Shown piece by piece: positions 53,546-64,000 of a stretch of DNA of 64,000 nt. The stretch covers positions 22,204,874 through 22,268,873 of the forward strand of contig OZ005607.1 of the NCBI GenBank assembly GCA_963930655.1. Direction: 5' to 3'. Under the pieces are notes generated by a model. That model was not told where the DNA came from. It did not search any database and was given only the letters and a program-made list of their open reading frames with translations. The stretch's first letter is position 1, and every line of letters starts with the position of its first letter. A program made the translations under genes and the position numbers. Origin of the DNA: Myrica gale (Eukaryota; Streptophyta; Magnoliopsida; Fagales; Myricaceae).

Positions 53546-55140
53546 ATGAGTACTACCTAAAAGCATTGAATTATGGGTGGGAATGCCTTGAAATATCACT
53601 TACGTGAATGACTTTTTGGATTCTCGTTTAAATTAGCAACCTTTGTAGGTGACAACCTCTTCATGACAAAAAATGAGTCAAAACTTCCAACTACATACAT
53701 ATAATATCTCAACTGGATATCTGCATTGTTTTCTCAAACAAAAACTTTTTTTTTTGTGTATATTGAATGTTAATTTCCCTGAATTCGATGTATGTTATTA
53801 CGCTATATATATATATATAGAACATATAAAAGATTGGAAGCTTGTACAAATTAAATTAGCCAAAACCAAAATGGTACTTCTTCTTTTTATCATGATGTTC
53901 ATGATACCCCACTGCATTATAATACAAAAACACAGGTTAAGTATAATAGACGTTAAAATGAATATATCGAATTAGCACGACTGATAATGATCGAACAATA
54001 TATAGGAATTAGATTATGAAGTGTTAGAATATATTTGAGTTAATCTACATTGGGTTTTTTTTTTTTTTGGATTCTAAGAATAGGTCCTCTTATATATGAC
54101 AAGTTCAAACTTCAATAAACATTAAAAAGGAAATAGGTCTCTCTGGAGCGAACCACCTTTAAGTCTTTTCTCTTCTTTTTGATCTGTCTCAGGTGCAATA
54201 TTTTCTCTTATATATTTTTAACAAGAACCTTTAATTGCCATCTAGCAATCATAGTTCGACTGATAAATACGAGATTTTGACTAACTTCTATTTAACCATG
54301 CATCCTGTATTACCAAATGATAAATTAAGTACGTATTTTTTTCCCTAGAATTATACCATATGAAATTGTTGCCAAAATACACTCCCATAAGACGAAATTA
54401 ATAACACAGTTTTAGCTCCAAAATTTACAGAAATTCGAGAAAACAGTTGAAGATATCATGACCATATAGCAAGTTTGGATATACTGAATCATATAAAGTT
54501 GAAGCTACTATCTCTTGAAACTCAATATTTCGTGAATTGGATGGTAGAATTCGGAGATAGATAAACACAATATTGTACATTACACCATTTAATATTGTTC
54601 ATATCTGCACATATAAAGTTTCAGATAACATGAACCTTATAATAAGATTTAAATGTTGTCTCTATAACTCTCAAATTTTATCATATAATTCGAAAATGAA
54701 ATTATAAAGTATCTCATAAAGCTATGGTCTGGGACTTTGAGTTCGTCTCTCAATTCACATTTGTATTGCTTAATCTAAAATCTTAAAAAGCCGCTAAAAC
54801 CAATTGTAGAAGTTTTTTTGCTTTTCAAGGGTAGAAAACATCGACAAAATACTAATTGGTGTAAATTACTCTCAAAGTTTAGAATAATATTTCCAAATTT
54901 TTATGAGAAAATTTTACCACCAAACATTAAAATTTTAAAATTTTTACATAAATTTCAACATTTATTTTTCACTTAAACTACACCACCATTTTACACAAAC
55001 TTCAATACTTTTTAAAAAAATTACAAACTTCAATATTTTTTCAAATAAAATTCTACCGGTTTTCCTAAACACCCGTAAAACTTGTATAAATGGACAAACT
55101 TCAACATTTTGTTATAAAGTTCAATAGGATTTTTTTCCAC
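53546..55140. other. No gene recognised
   Basis: AT-rich DNA. The plus-strand frame at 53673-53975 has no domain and crosses a TA microsatellite (about 53803-53820). A T-run lies at 54056-54068. Part of 54300-54450 resembles 20760-20900 (ATACCATATGAAA, TTTTAGCTCCAAAATTTACA), an additional dispersed repeat. Confidence 0.45.
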
Positions 55141-55144
55141 CCAA

Positions 55145-56100
55145 ACATGAGCTTAGTAATCTGTAGGACAAAATCTTTACCAATTATCTTTGGGAAACCA
55201 ATCGGAAAGCTATGGGAGAGTTTCCAAATCAAATAAAAAGCAATTAGTCTTCGTTGCCACAAACAGGAAAACATATGAAGGGAACACTTTATCTGGAGGC
55301 CTAACACAAAAGTACAGTAGAAAATCGCTCAGCTGATAAATAACCAACATTCCACACACAAAGAAATCTATATAAAATCCCCCACGCAACTCTGAAAGTT
55401 GGATAACCACTTAAAATCATACAAATGCAGACATCCCAATTCTGTCAGTAAAGATGAGCCTAGTACAGATCCAAAACCTTAGACAAAATTCCCAGGAGCT
55501 GATGAATTGGGGTTGCAGGTGCTTTCTTCCTCATCCAAACTGTAACTTGATAGCTCCCGTAAACACATCCCCTGCTTCTGCCACTTACAACCTGTTAACC
55601 AATTTCACAGTAAGCTGCAATCAAAACAATAGCTTGTCCTGAGAAGCAGGGATACCTGAACCTGCAAAACTCGATAACAATAAGTAAGATCACAACTTTT
55701 CTTGTACATATATATGGTAAAAGTGAGTTCATAGAGAACAAAAGCAAAGACAGCCATGGAAATTAGATCTTTCCCCTGATTTGCCTTTTCAGAGTCTCTG
55801 ACTGAAAAATCATTCATGCATTTACTAAAACCACAGAAAAAAAAACAAAACAATTTCCAAGCATACGTGCTCCTAAAACAAGTAAACCAACAAAACTTAC
55901 TTCCTAAAATTTGTAGGCTAACATTATTGGAATCGGATGCTCTTGCCGAGTATTAATCCATTACAAAAGATTCCATCCCAATTAACTGCACAGGAGACAA
56001 GGGAAAAGAAAGTGAATAAAGGTAGATCAGTTATGTCCCAGTTTTGCTCGAACCGTTAAGAAACTGCAGTTAGTCATGGAATTCTCAATTAGGAACTGGT
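55145..56100. repeat. Duplicated non-coding block, fullest copy
   Basis: It joins in one piece the sequence found separately at 4780-5150, at 7165-7432 plus 8022-8095, and at 33986-34475. It lacks the hAT MITE seen at 7433. It also holds the frameshifted paralogue of the exon-like segment 34094-34221. Confidence 0.8.
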
Positions 56101-56586
56101 TGAAAGATAAAAAAAAAAAAGGAGTGTCTAGTCAACAAAGTTCATGCAATTTGAATTTATGGGTTGCTGATTTCTTTTGGCAGAAGCTTCACTTTTTGCC
56201 ATTGTTTATAAATATTAGCCGAATGTGTCTCTAACTATTAAAACTTATAAATATTCGTCTTATAGAAAGAATACGACAATCTTGAATGTGCCGTGTAGCT
56301 TATTTTTTTCTCATTTCAACTGTAGAAAATAATTGAACAGTACAAACTGATAAATTCTAATAATTTAAAGGTAGAATATGATGAAATTGGTAGTTTGAAA
56401 CCCAAAATAATATTGGTATCATAGTTTATGGGCGATAATTGAAGTTTTTTTTTCTTTTGGATAAGTTTGTTCATTTGTATAGCAGCAAGATGACTAGAAG
56501 TCCAAACAACTCACCATACTCTCACTTACATCCAATAGCCAACATATCAGAAAGCCAACAACGTTAAGCCTATTGCATCATATCAT
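56101..56586. other. No gene recognised
   Basis: AT-rich spacer ending at the CACTA-like terminus. Confidence 0.45.
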
Positions 56587-58283
56587 CACTACATGAAAAT
56601 AGACTTTGGATGTCAAAACAATTTGTCACCCAAAGTGCTAATTTCATCAGCTATTGTTTTGGGTGACAAATCCGAGTTGTCACCCGGTTTGTCACCTAAA
56701 GCCTGTTAGCCAAAGTTTTAGAAGACGATTTTGGTGTTCTGTGGCTCGAAACCGTTTGGATAGTTTACAATACCATCTGAACGATTTTGTGCCATATCGA
56801 CGAAATTGAAAATCGTCATGCCTAATACAATCCATCTATTTGCATGAGCTATGTGAACGTACTCTCCATACGTTCGGACAACTGATGCGAACGGTTCATC
56901 CAATATGACGAAATGAATTTTGTCATCTACACACCGTGTGCACGGTTACATAACATCGTCCGAACGTTAATATATTACGTCCGGACGCGATCATAAAGAC
57001 GTTCGCACTGTTGTTTCATTCATGACAAAATAGTTATTTGTCATCTACAAAAACCGTTAGATCCATCACGTATACAGATCGGACGCTTGTTCCGTTAAAT
57101 ACGTTGGAACGTTGTGTTGTATCGTGCGCACGGTGGCTTCTTAGAAGACCATGTGCACGCAAGAACAAGCCACCGTGCGCCAATCTCCTGGTCAAATCAA
57201 CGGACGACGCTAATGAAGATGATCCAACAGACCGTACTGAATGACCTAAACCAACAGTGATATAGACAGTCAGCTTTCCTCCGATGCGAGCCTTGAGTAA
57301 GGAAATCCAAAGGATAGAAATGAAGAACGAAAAATAGAGTCCGAACTTCATTACAAATGAAGAACAATAAATTTATAATTCTGTTAAGCATAGAAATTTA
57401 CAAGTCATAATATTTAATGAAGATTGAAGGGATAAGATACTTTTTTTCAAAGTAACAGCAAACTCGTTCGGACGTAACAAACCCGCTCGAACCATGCATA
57501 TACTAGTTCGGACAGAATATAACATGTCTAGACTGCAATTGTCAAACAAGACAGTTCTTTGACGCAGAGACTCCATTTTCACCACAAAATTTTGCCAAAA
57601 TCAACCCAAATCACAAACACATCACAACCAACCCTAAAATGGAGTTTGGATGCATATGTGTATTAGTTTTCAAGGGAATTATTGCCGCCAAACTTTCTCG
57701 AACTAAGACGTACACGTCCGAACAACCTCTTACAATTTTGGACACTGTTTTAGTAATTCTCAAACGACAGCATCTGGTCATAAGCACAGGGGTACTGACG
57801 GACATAGCCATCTGAACACTATCTTACGTTACACGACACCATTTTAGAAATACCAAGACACTAGTGTCTGATCATAAACAACAACGTTCGGACTATTTAA
57901 AACCAAACGTCCGAATGTTGTCATTCATTTCACGCGTCCCCATCGTATATACAAGTGATCGGACAGTTTGTTTTTTTTAATATGACACCGTTCGAGCTGA
58001 CAGTAAAAATTCTGGACGGTAACTTTGACATTCGAACGGTTTTTGACGAATTTTTGTTTTTTTGGATTTCATTTTTTTAGCTTATACAATTAAATTTATT
58101 AGCAAGTTTTAAATAACCAAAGTTTTAATTTTATCAGCAAGTTTTGAATATCGTCAAAACAGAATATGAACAAAATAACATCAAATAAATACCAATACAT
58201 GTCCACAAAATATAAAATAAAAGTAAATGTCCTAAAAACATAATAAAAAAATTAATGTCATAATAAAACTAAATAAAGGTAGA

Positions 58284-59504
58284 CTACTGCTCATCATCAT
58301 CATCCGTAAGTTTTAGAACGTGACGGAGGTGCTCTTCTATCAGCACGACCCGCGACCTCCTTAAGCGCAGTGACCTCCTTCCTCTACCCAACATCCATGT
58401 CTGCGACCTTCTAATCCAAACCTGTCAGTCGACTACTGATATCAATGATCATGCCATGGGTGGGCTGCAAGACCGATTGCATCTGCTGAGTTAGTTCCGT
58501 CATCATATCGTCCATCCAACTCGGCCGCTGTGCCCCAAGTCCCTAGGTCGAACCCTATCTAAGATCTGGCCCCTTCATTACCTCCTCAGACTGCTCCTGT
58601 CGTCTAACTCTAGCAGCCCGAGAGGCATGAAGCGCTTGGCGTGTCTGAGCCATCAATTGTGAGAGCGTTGTCTTGCTGTCGACCCCAGTGGAATCACCCT
58701 CAGCTCGTCAGCACCCTCAGGTACCATCATGGCATGCAGGAATTAGGTCAAAAGAATCTCATGCGGAAATGAAATCGTAGCCATGCAGGAATTAGGTCAA
58801 AAGAATCTCATGCGGAAATGAAATCGTAGCATCAGTCTTCAAGGCCTCTGCATGAATTAACATGTAGATGTATGATGCTATTTCAACAGGTCGCCCTTGT
58901 ACAACTACCAGGTACTGAAACTCAGCTCGACTATAATTCAGCTCCATGATATGTTTCTTCGGGTCTTTGGAGGAGCATAGGATCAGGTGCGTGATCCGCC
59001 AAAAAAGAAGCAGCTGCCCATGTATCATATAGCTACACTCCAAAATAGGTGTATCCTCGCCCAGTATAGTCTGGAATACCTCGGCCTTAATAGGCCGGCC
59101 CTCCTCGCTCATTGGCAGGTTTGGGAATGCTGCCAAATCTCTGTCGCACCCAAGAAACTCGCCAGCTTGTCGGGCGACAATATGATCGGAACGTTACGGA
59201 CAGTGATCTCCATACTAGGCTCCTCGCGGTCCCTCGACCGTAATATAGCACAATAAAACTCCCGCACCAAATTCTTCGATGCATAGCCGGTCCTGTGGAG
59301 CAACGGAAGCCAACCTAACACCTCCACCACCTTCGAAAGCCCCCTACCCTCAAATTTGAGATCGTAAAAATCTGTCAACTTGAAGTCCCGCTCGAAAAAA
59401 ATCGAGTAGGACATAATGATCGCTAACTGCTGCTCCACTGTTTAAGCTTGATCGAAAGGTTGATCGTCATCAGCCTGACCACCGGTACGTGAATGCTTGT
59501 TCAT
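58284..59504 (-). pseudogene. Putative plant-transposon-domain protein (PF20167-like), left-arm copy
   Basis: ATG at 59504 follows an acceptor-like TTTTTGTGCAG and opens MNKHSRTGGQADDDQPFDQA. A missing base ends it there. The main frame (59438 down) carries FFERDFKLTDFYDLKFEGRG, ASKNLVREFYCAILR and ITVRNVPIILSPDKLASFLG; the LVREFY and SP-x3-FLG spacing is that of the 'putative plant transposon protein' domain. A further frame has LGEDTPILECSYMIHGQLLL and SRAEFQYLVVVQGRPVEIAS. It ends HVLKLTDDDDEQ and stops at 58284. A 49-base tandem duplication and an early TAA near 58792 disrupt it. The biochemical role of this family is unknown. Confidence 0.6.
58733..58830. repeat. Perfect 49-base tandem duplication
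   Basis: The unit starting CATGCAGGAATTAGGTCAAA occurs at 58733-58781 and 58782-58830 without a difference. It lies in the left-arm gene, shifts its frame, and is absent from the right arm. Confidence 0.95.
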
Positions 59505-60300
59505 TTTTCAGAATCTGCACAAAAAGCGTTCGCACGGTTAGAAACACGTCCGAACCTAAAGTATCCAAATCGTCCGAACACTAAGATACCGTCTGGACAA
59601 ATATATTAAGCGTCCGGATATTATCAAAACGTCAACGTATTCCTTTTGAAAGTCTAAAAAGCGTCAAAAACGCTTCAGATATCCATCCAAACCCCAAGCA
59701 AAAAAAAAACTATTTAAATTTAACATTATAACGCCCCGACTGCATTGAAACAGCGCCGAACATAATCAAAACGACAACGTATAACCAGAAGGCATATTAT
59801 CTAGCGTCCAAACGTACAACAGAGAATTAAACTATTTAAATTTAAATAAACAACGTCCGGACAACTTTCATATACCGTCTAGACAACATTAAAACGACAA
59901 CGTATACCACCGAATGACTTTCACATAAGTCGGGACGACGAAAGAATGAGTCCGGATGACTCAATAAAGCATCCAGATGTCTGTCGGGAGGACGACCGAG
60001 TTAACTCAGCCATGACAACGTCCCTCCACCTCCTCACACGCCCAAAAATACAACCACAATACAAACTAATACACTTAACACAATGAATTTCTATGTAAAA
60101 ATCAATCAACAAACACAATATAGAATGCAAAAAATGGAATTGAAATTCTCTAAGTCAAATTATAAAACATGAAATTTGTACCATTAAAATCTTGTTAAAA
60201 GTTAGGAAAACATACCTGGATGTGATTAGATCCTTGAAAGAGTGATATTACATCAAGATTTGAGAAGAAAAGACTTGAGTTTTGAGAAATGGTTCGGTAT

Positions 60301-61513
60301 TTATGAAAAAGCTGAACTGTTCGACTTTTGAGCAAACGTCTATAGCGTACAGACTTCTTGTTTTGCGTCCGGATGCTTTCCTACACACGTGGCCCAATCA
60401 ATGTACTTCGTATTAAATGCCAAAATTTAAACTGTTTAAATTGGTTCGGCACAATAAACACGTCCGGACGTCTTATCACGTTGTACGACTGGATTTCCTA
60501 CGAATTGACTCTACGTGGAAGCGCACGTTTGGGTTAATAAACGGCTAACATCGTCTGGACTTCTAAATGGAGTTCGGATGGTGACAAACATTTTCAACTT
60601 TTGTATAACGTAAACATGTGTACGCCATACGACGGTTACACAAACGTTGGACGGTATCCTCAACCATTCCAACGTCCACCTCATTTTTTCTCAGGTGTAT
60701 ATAGGAGTCCAGACACTCTTGTAACTCGTCCGAACGTCTAGCAGCTTTATTTCGCATGTTAAATTCACTAAATTTACTTAATTCACAAAACTTAATTTAT
60801 TTAAATGATATAATTTTCCTAATAAATTTATTTACCTTAATTTAATTTACTTAAAAATTTAATTTATTTCATTCAATTTAAGACTATTCAATTCGACTCA
60901 AATTTTTAACTTTATTTATTTATTTTGAATACATAATATATATATATATAGTTAAGCATACTCTTATATTGTGATTGCAAGCTAATTACTCTAAAAGTTA
61001 CAACCTAATTACACTAACCGTTCCCTTAACATATCACTCGAACTAATAACCCATTTGATTTTTCTAATTATCCGTTTAAATTGTAATAAATTTAATCTAG
61101 TGAAAAAATATCATTAGTATAAAATATAAAAAATAATTGAAATATCGAAGGAAAAACACAATCATTTTCCCTTTTTATTCAAGAGGTGAAATCACGAGGG
61201 GAAAAAAATTCCCCAAACAGTCTCCGTGGTTTATTTTGTGACAAATTGGTCCTAATAGTTTTCACTTAAACACATGGATGATGCTGATGTGGCTTTTCAC
61301 AGGTAGAAGGACAACTCACCCAATGTAAAAAAAAAATTAAAACAAGTAGAATGCCCTAAAACCAAATCACCAAGCTTCACCTCATACCTCTCATTAGCCA
61401 ATTTCCCCAATACCGCACGAGAATGGAAACTTGATGACATTCTAGGAGCTTTACATTGGATACTTCAATAGCTATGAAGGTGGCTTACCACTGGAGATTG
61501 GGAAGCTCCAGAA
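60301..61513. other. Spacer between the inverted arms
   Basis: 1,213 bases of AT-rich DNA. The left half keeps CGTCCGGACG-type words. The right half has none and ends with a receptor-kinase gene fragment directly abutting the right arm. A TA microsatellite lies near 60935-60950. The two divergent genes would both be transcribed away from this spacer. Confidence 0.6.
61446..61512 (+). pseudogene. Captured BAM/CLV1-type receptor-kinase LRR fragment
   Basis: The plus strand reads ELYIGYFNSYEGGLPLEIGK and LQK, the LRELYIGYYN-x5-LPPEIG repeat characteristic of BAM/CLV1 receptor kinases. Only about 22 codons are recognisable. It ends exactly where the right inverted arm begins, marking a junction of capture or rearrangement. 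Confidence 0.7.
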
Positions 61514-63935
61514 ATACCGAACCATTTCTCCTAAAAAATCTCTCAAAACTCAAGTTTTTTCTTCACAAATCTTGACGCAATATCACTATTTCAAGGATCT
61601 AATCAAATCCATGTATGTTTTTCTTACTTTTAACAAGATTTTAATGGAAAAAATTTCATCTTTTTTATAGTTTTACGTTTAGAATTTATATTCTAGTTTT
61701 TTGCATAGTACAATGTGTTTTTTGATTGCTTTTACGTAAAAATTGATTGTGTTAAGTGTTAGGTTTGTTTTAAGTGTATTAGTTTGTGTTTGGTTATATT
61801 TTTTGGCATGTGGGGGAGGTGGAGAGACGCTGTCATGGCTGAGTTAACTCGGTCATCCTCCAGAAAGCGTCCGGAACACTTTATTGAGTCATCCGGACGC
61901 GTTCTCCATTTAGTGTTATATTAAATAGTTTTTTCTCCTTTGGGTTCGAACGAATATCCAAAGCTATTCGGATTCTTTTTAGACTTTAAAAAGGGATACG
62001 TTGATGTTTTGATAATGTCTGAACGTTTTACCTATACGTCCGGACGGAATTGTTAGTGTTCAGAGGGTGTTATTTGGGTTCGGACGTTTTTCTAACCGTG
62101 TGAACCCTTTTTTGTGCAGATTTTGAAAAAATGAGCAAGCGTCCACGTACTAGAGGCCAGACTGATGACGAGCAACCTTCCACTTGAGCTTTAAAGGTGG
62201 AGCAACATACAATGATCATTATGTCTCGCTCAATTGTTGTCTTGTGGGACATCAAGTTGGCAGACATTAACGATCTCATATTTGAGGGTAGGACGCTTCC
62301 GGAGGGGTTGGAGGGGTTTGGTTAGCTTCCTTTGATCCATAGGATCGGCTATGCATCGAAGGATATGGCGCGAGAGTTTTATTGCGCTTTATTACGGGAT
62401 CACTGTCCGTAACGTTCGGATCATATTCTCAAACTATGCTGGGCGATAGAGATTTTGCAGCGTTCCCAAACCTACCAATGAGCGAGGAGGGCCTGCCGAA
62501 TAAGGTCTAGATTTTCCAGACTACGCTAGGCGAGGATACAACTATTTTGGAGGGTAGCTATATGATACATGGGCTACTGCTTCCTTTTTGGCTGATCATG
62601 CATCTGATCCTATGCTCCTCCATCGACCCGAAGAAGCACACAACGGAGCTGAGATATAGTCGGGCCGAGTTCCTATACCTGGTAGTTGTACGGGGGCTAC
62701 CTGTTGATAAAGCATCATACATTTACCTATCCATTCGTGCAGAGGCATTGAAGACTGAGGCTGAGATTTCATTGCCGCATGGGATTCTTTTGACCCAATT
62801 CCTGCACGCCATGATGGTACCTGGGTGCTGACAAGCCGATGGATCTTTCATTTAGGTCGATCAACAAGACAACGCTCTCCAAATCGATGGCCCAGACACG
62901 TCGAGCGCAGCATGCCACTCGGTTACTAGAGTTAGACGACAAGAGCAGCCTGAGGTGGCAATGGAGGGGCAGGATCCTGGACATAAGGTTGACTTGGACA
63001 GAGTTGGATGGAGGGCATGACGACAGAGCTGACTCAGCGGATGCAATCGGTCTTACAGCCCACCCATTGCTTGGTCAGTGATATCAGTCGTCGTTTGATG
63101 AAGGGCGTGGTCATGCTGATAGAGGAGCACCTTCGTCAAGTCCGTCACATTCTAAAACTCACGGATGATGATGAGGACGATGTGCAGTAGTCTACTTTTA
63201 CATATTTTTTTATTATGTTTTAAGGACATTTACTTTTATTATGTTTTATAGACATGTATTGGTTTTATTCGATGTTTTTGTTCATATTATGTTTTGACGA
63301 TATTTGATATATTTGTGTCATTTTAGTTATATTATTTGTATTTATTAGAACTTAATACAATATGTTAATTAATGTTACGTTTCTAATATCGGTACACACA
63401 TTCAAAAAAATATTGAGATTAGAACTTAACATACTTAAGGTTTTTTATATTATTAACTAACTTTGGTTATATAAAACATGCTAATAAATTTAATTGTATA
63501 GGCTTTAAAAAAGAAAACAAAAAAAATCGTCAAAAACCGTTCAGACGTTAAGGTTTCTGTACAGACTTTTTAATGTAAGCTCGAATGATGTCGTATTATA
63601 TAAAACAAACCGTCCGAACATTTGTTTATATGGTTGGGAAGCCTAAAGTTCAAAAAATCGTTCGGACAATGTTTTTATAGCGCCCGGATGTTGTTGTTTA
63701 TGATCAGACGCTATCGTCTTAGTATTTCTAAAACGGTGTCGTGTAACGTAAGGTTGTGGTCGTACGGTTATTTACAGTTCGAACGTATTTGTTTATAACC
63801 AGACGTTGTCGTTTGAGAATTACTAAAACGGTGTGTTGAACTGTAAGATAGAGTTCGTACGGTTATGAAATTTTGGCGGCATCAATTGCCTCAAAAACTA
63901 ATACACATATGCGTTCAAACTTCTTTTGATGTGTC
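61514..63935 (+). repeat. Right arm of large inverted duplication, about 2.42 kb
   Basis: Reverse-complementary to 57630-60300. The match includes promoter-side DNA, an intron-like segment with GTATGTTTTTCTTAC near 61613, the coding part, and sequence beyond its stop codon. Scattered substitutions show the duplication is not recent. Confidence 0.85.
62131..63190 (+). pseudogene. Putative plant-transposon-domain protein (PF20167-like), right-arm copy
   Basis: ATG at 62131 opens MSKRPRTRGQTDDEQPST, then TGA, where the left arm has a Gln codon. Recognisable later parts: LPMSEEGLPNK, LGEDTTILEGSYMIHGLLLP, SRAEFLYLVVVRGLPVDKAS and SLPHGILLTQFLHAMMVPG, then in another frame QSVLQPTHCLVSDISRRLMK and HILKLTDDDEDDVQ before TAG at 63188. 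It has several frameshifts, notably a deletion in the GYASKNLVREFY region near 62360. Where the left arm stops after EILLT, this arm reads on, so the arms carry different lesions. Confidence 0.6.
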
Positions 63936-64000
63936 CGAACTATATTCAATCGTATGAAAGTTGCAGAATCGAAGTCAGTGAAGGAAAAATGGAAAAACAT
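63191..64000. other. Downstream part of the right arm and CACTA interior
   Basis: No gene. Contains CGTTCAGACG/GTCCGAACA-type words and continues the inverted homology to about 63935, after which the arms diverge. The window ends inside the element. Confidence 0.5.

Larger units (their letters stand above)
57630..60300 (-). repeat. Left arm of large inverted duplication, about 2.67 kb
   Basis: Reverse-complementary to 61514-63935 over nearly its whole length with indels. Anchors: GGTTCGGTAT at 60291-60300 pairs with ATACCGAACC at 61514; the coding part 58284-59504 pairs with 62131-63190; GCATATGTGTATTAGTTTT at about 57652 pairs with AAACTAATACACATATGC near 63900. The inner boundary is sharp. 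Confidence 0.85.
56587..64000. mobile_element. CACTA-like transposon, left end and interior (right end beyond window)
   Basis: CACTACATGAAAATAGAC at 56587 is followed by repeated TTTGTCACCC/GGGTGACAAAT words to about 56700. Dense CGTCCGGACG / GTTCGGACG words on both strands then recur throughout 56.7-64 kb. A CACTA end with family-specific subterminal repeats fits En/Spm-type elements. The repeat family differs from the TAGCGGCGGT elements at 7, 24.7 and 38 kb. Most of the interior is a large inverted duplication. The right end would lie past 64000, so assignment of the whole stretch to one element is inferred. Confidence 0.55.

Noticed and set aside
20925-53820. TA and GA microsatellites as possible functional sites
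   Set aside because: Simple repeats common in plant DNA, with no adjacent gene structure to suggest a role.
58987-59284. Plus-strand (58987-59256) and alternative minus-strand (59087-59284) frames
   Set aside because: Shadows of the transposon-domain gene in the left arm; the residues conserved between the arms are in the other minus-strand frames.
1-64000. tRNA, rRNA, CRISPR arrays, bacterial operons
   Set aside because: Scanned for cloverleaf-type arms with B-box words, rRNA-like blocks, and regularly spaced repeats; none was convincing. The TGGTATCAGAGC words are retroelement primer sites, not tRNA genes.

Overview
This window looks like nuclear DNA from a eudicot plant. It is AT-rich, has GT-AG introns, carries TIR-NBS-LRR (TNL) immune-receptor genes (a class missing from grasses), and is packed with typical plant transposons: Ty1/copia, TRIM, hAT, CACTA, Mutator-like MITEs and LINE remnants. 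I see no rRNA, tRNA, CRISPR array or bacterial-type gene. Every coding feature I recognise carries at least one disabling change, so the window reads as a decayed resistance-gene cluster buried in nested mobile DNA.

Layout. 1-8.6 kb: repeat mosaic with a LINE 3' end broken by an LTR-like insertion, a broken prolamin-like (ECA1-type) gene, a CACTA terminus and a hAT-type MITE. 8.65-12.98 kb: TNL-1 (minus strand). 13-21 kb: duplicated TNL flanks, a Mutator-like element with long terminal inverted repeats, and small TNL fragments. 21.04-24.80 kb: a CACTA element carrying pieces of a polypyrimidine-tract-binding-protein gene, i.e. a gene-capturing 'Pack' element. 25.67-30.0 kb: TNL-2 (minus). 31.48-32.02 kb: a complete TRIM. 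33.1-33.6 kb: a second prolamin-like gene. 35.0-36.5 kb: a long-TIR element. 36.5-38.0 kb: a broken NB-ARC fragment. 38.0-39.2 kb: a CACTA end with a MITE inside it. 39.7-40.6 kb: a hAT element. 42.1-42.6 kb: a BAM/CLV1-like receptor-kinase LRR relic. 43.3-52.7 kb: TNL-3 (minus), whose last exon is split by a 5-kb copia element. 55.1-56.1 kb: a duplicated non-coding block. 56.6 kb to the window end: a CACTA-like element containing a large inverted duplication (arms about 2.7 and 2.4 kb) with a divergently oriented pair of plant-transposon-type genes.

The three TNL loci share one five-exon layout: TIR; NB-ARC; a short linker/LRR-start exon; LRR; C-JID. Exon sizes and phases agree (506, 1096, 327, about 705-711, and 543-564 bases; introns 2-4 in phase 0). 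They therefore descend from one ancestor of about 1,060 codons by tandem duplication. Each copy has its own lesions: a frameshift, a lost splice donor, a nonsense codon and a lost promoter in TNL-1; two nonsense codons in TNL-2; nonsense codons, three indels and a retrotransposon in TNL-3. TNL-2 is the least damaged.

All comparisons were made by eye. Family names rest on recognised motifs, not database searches.
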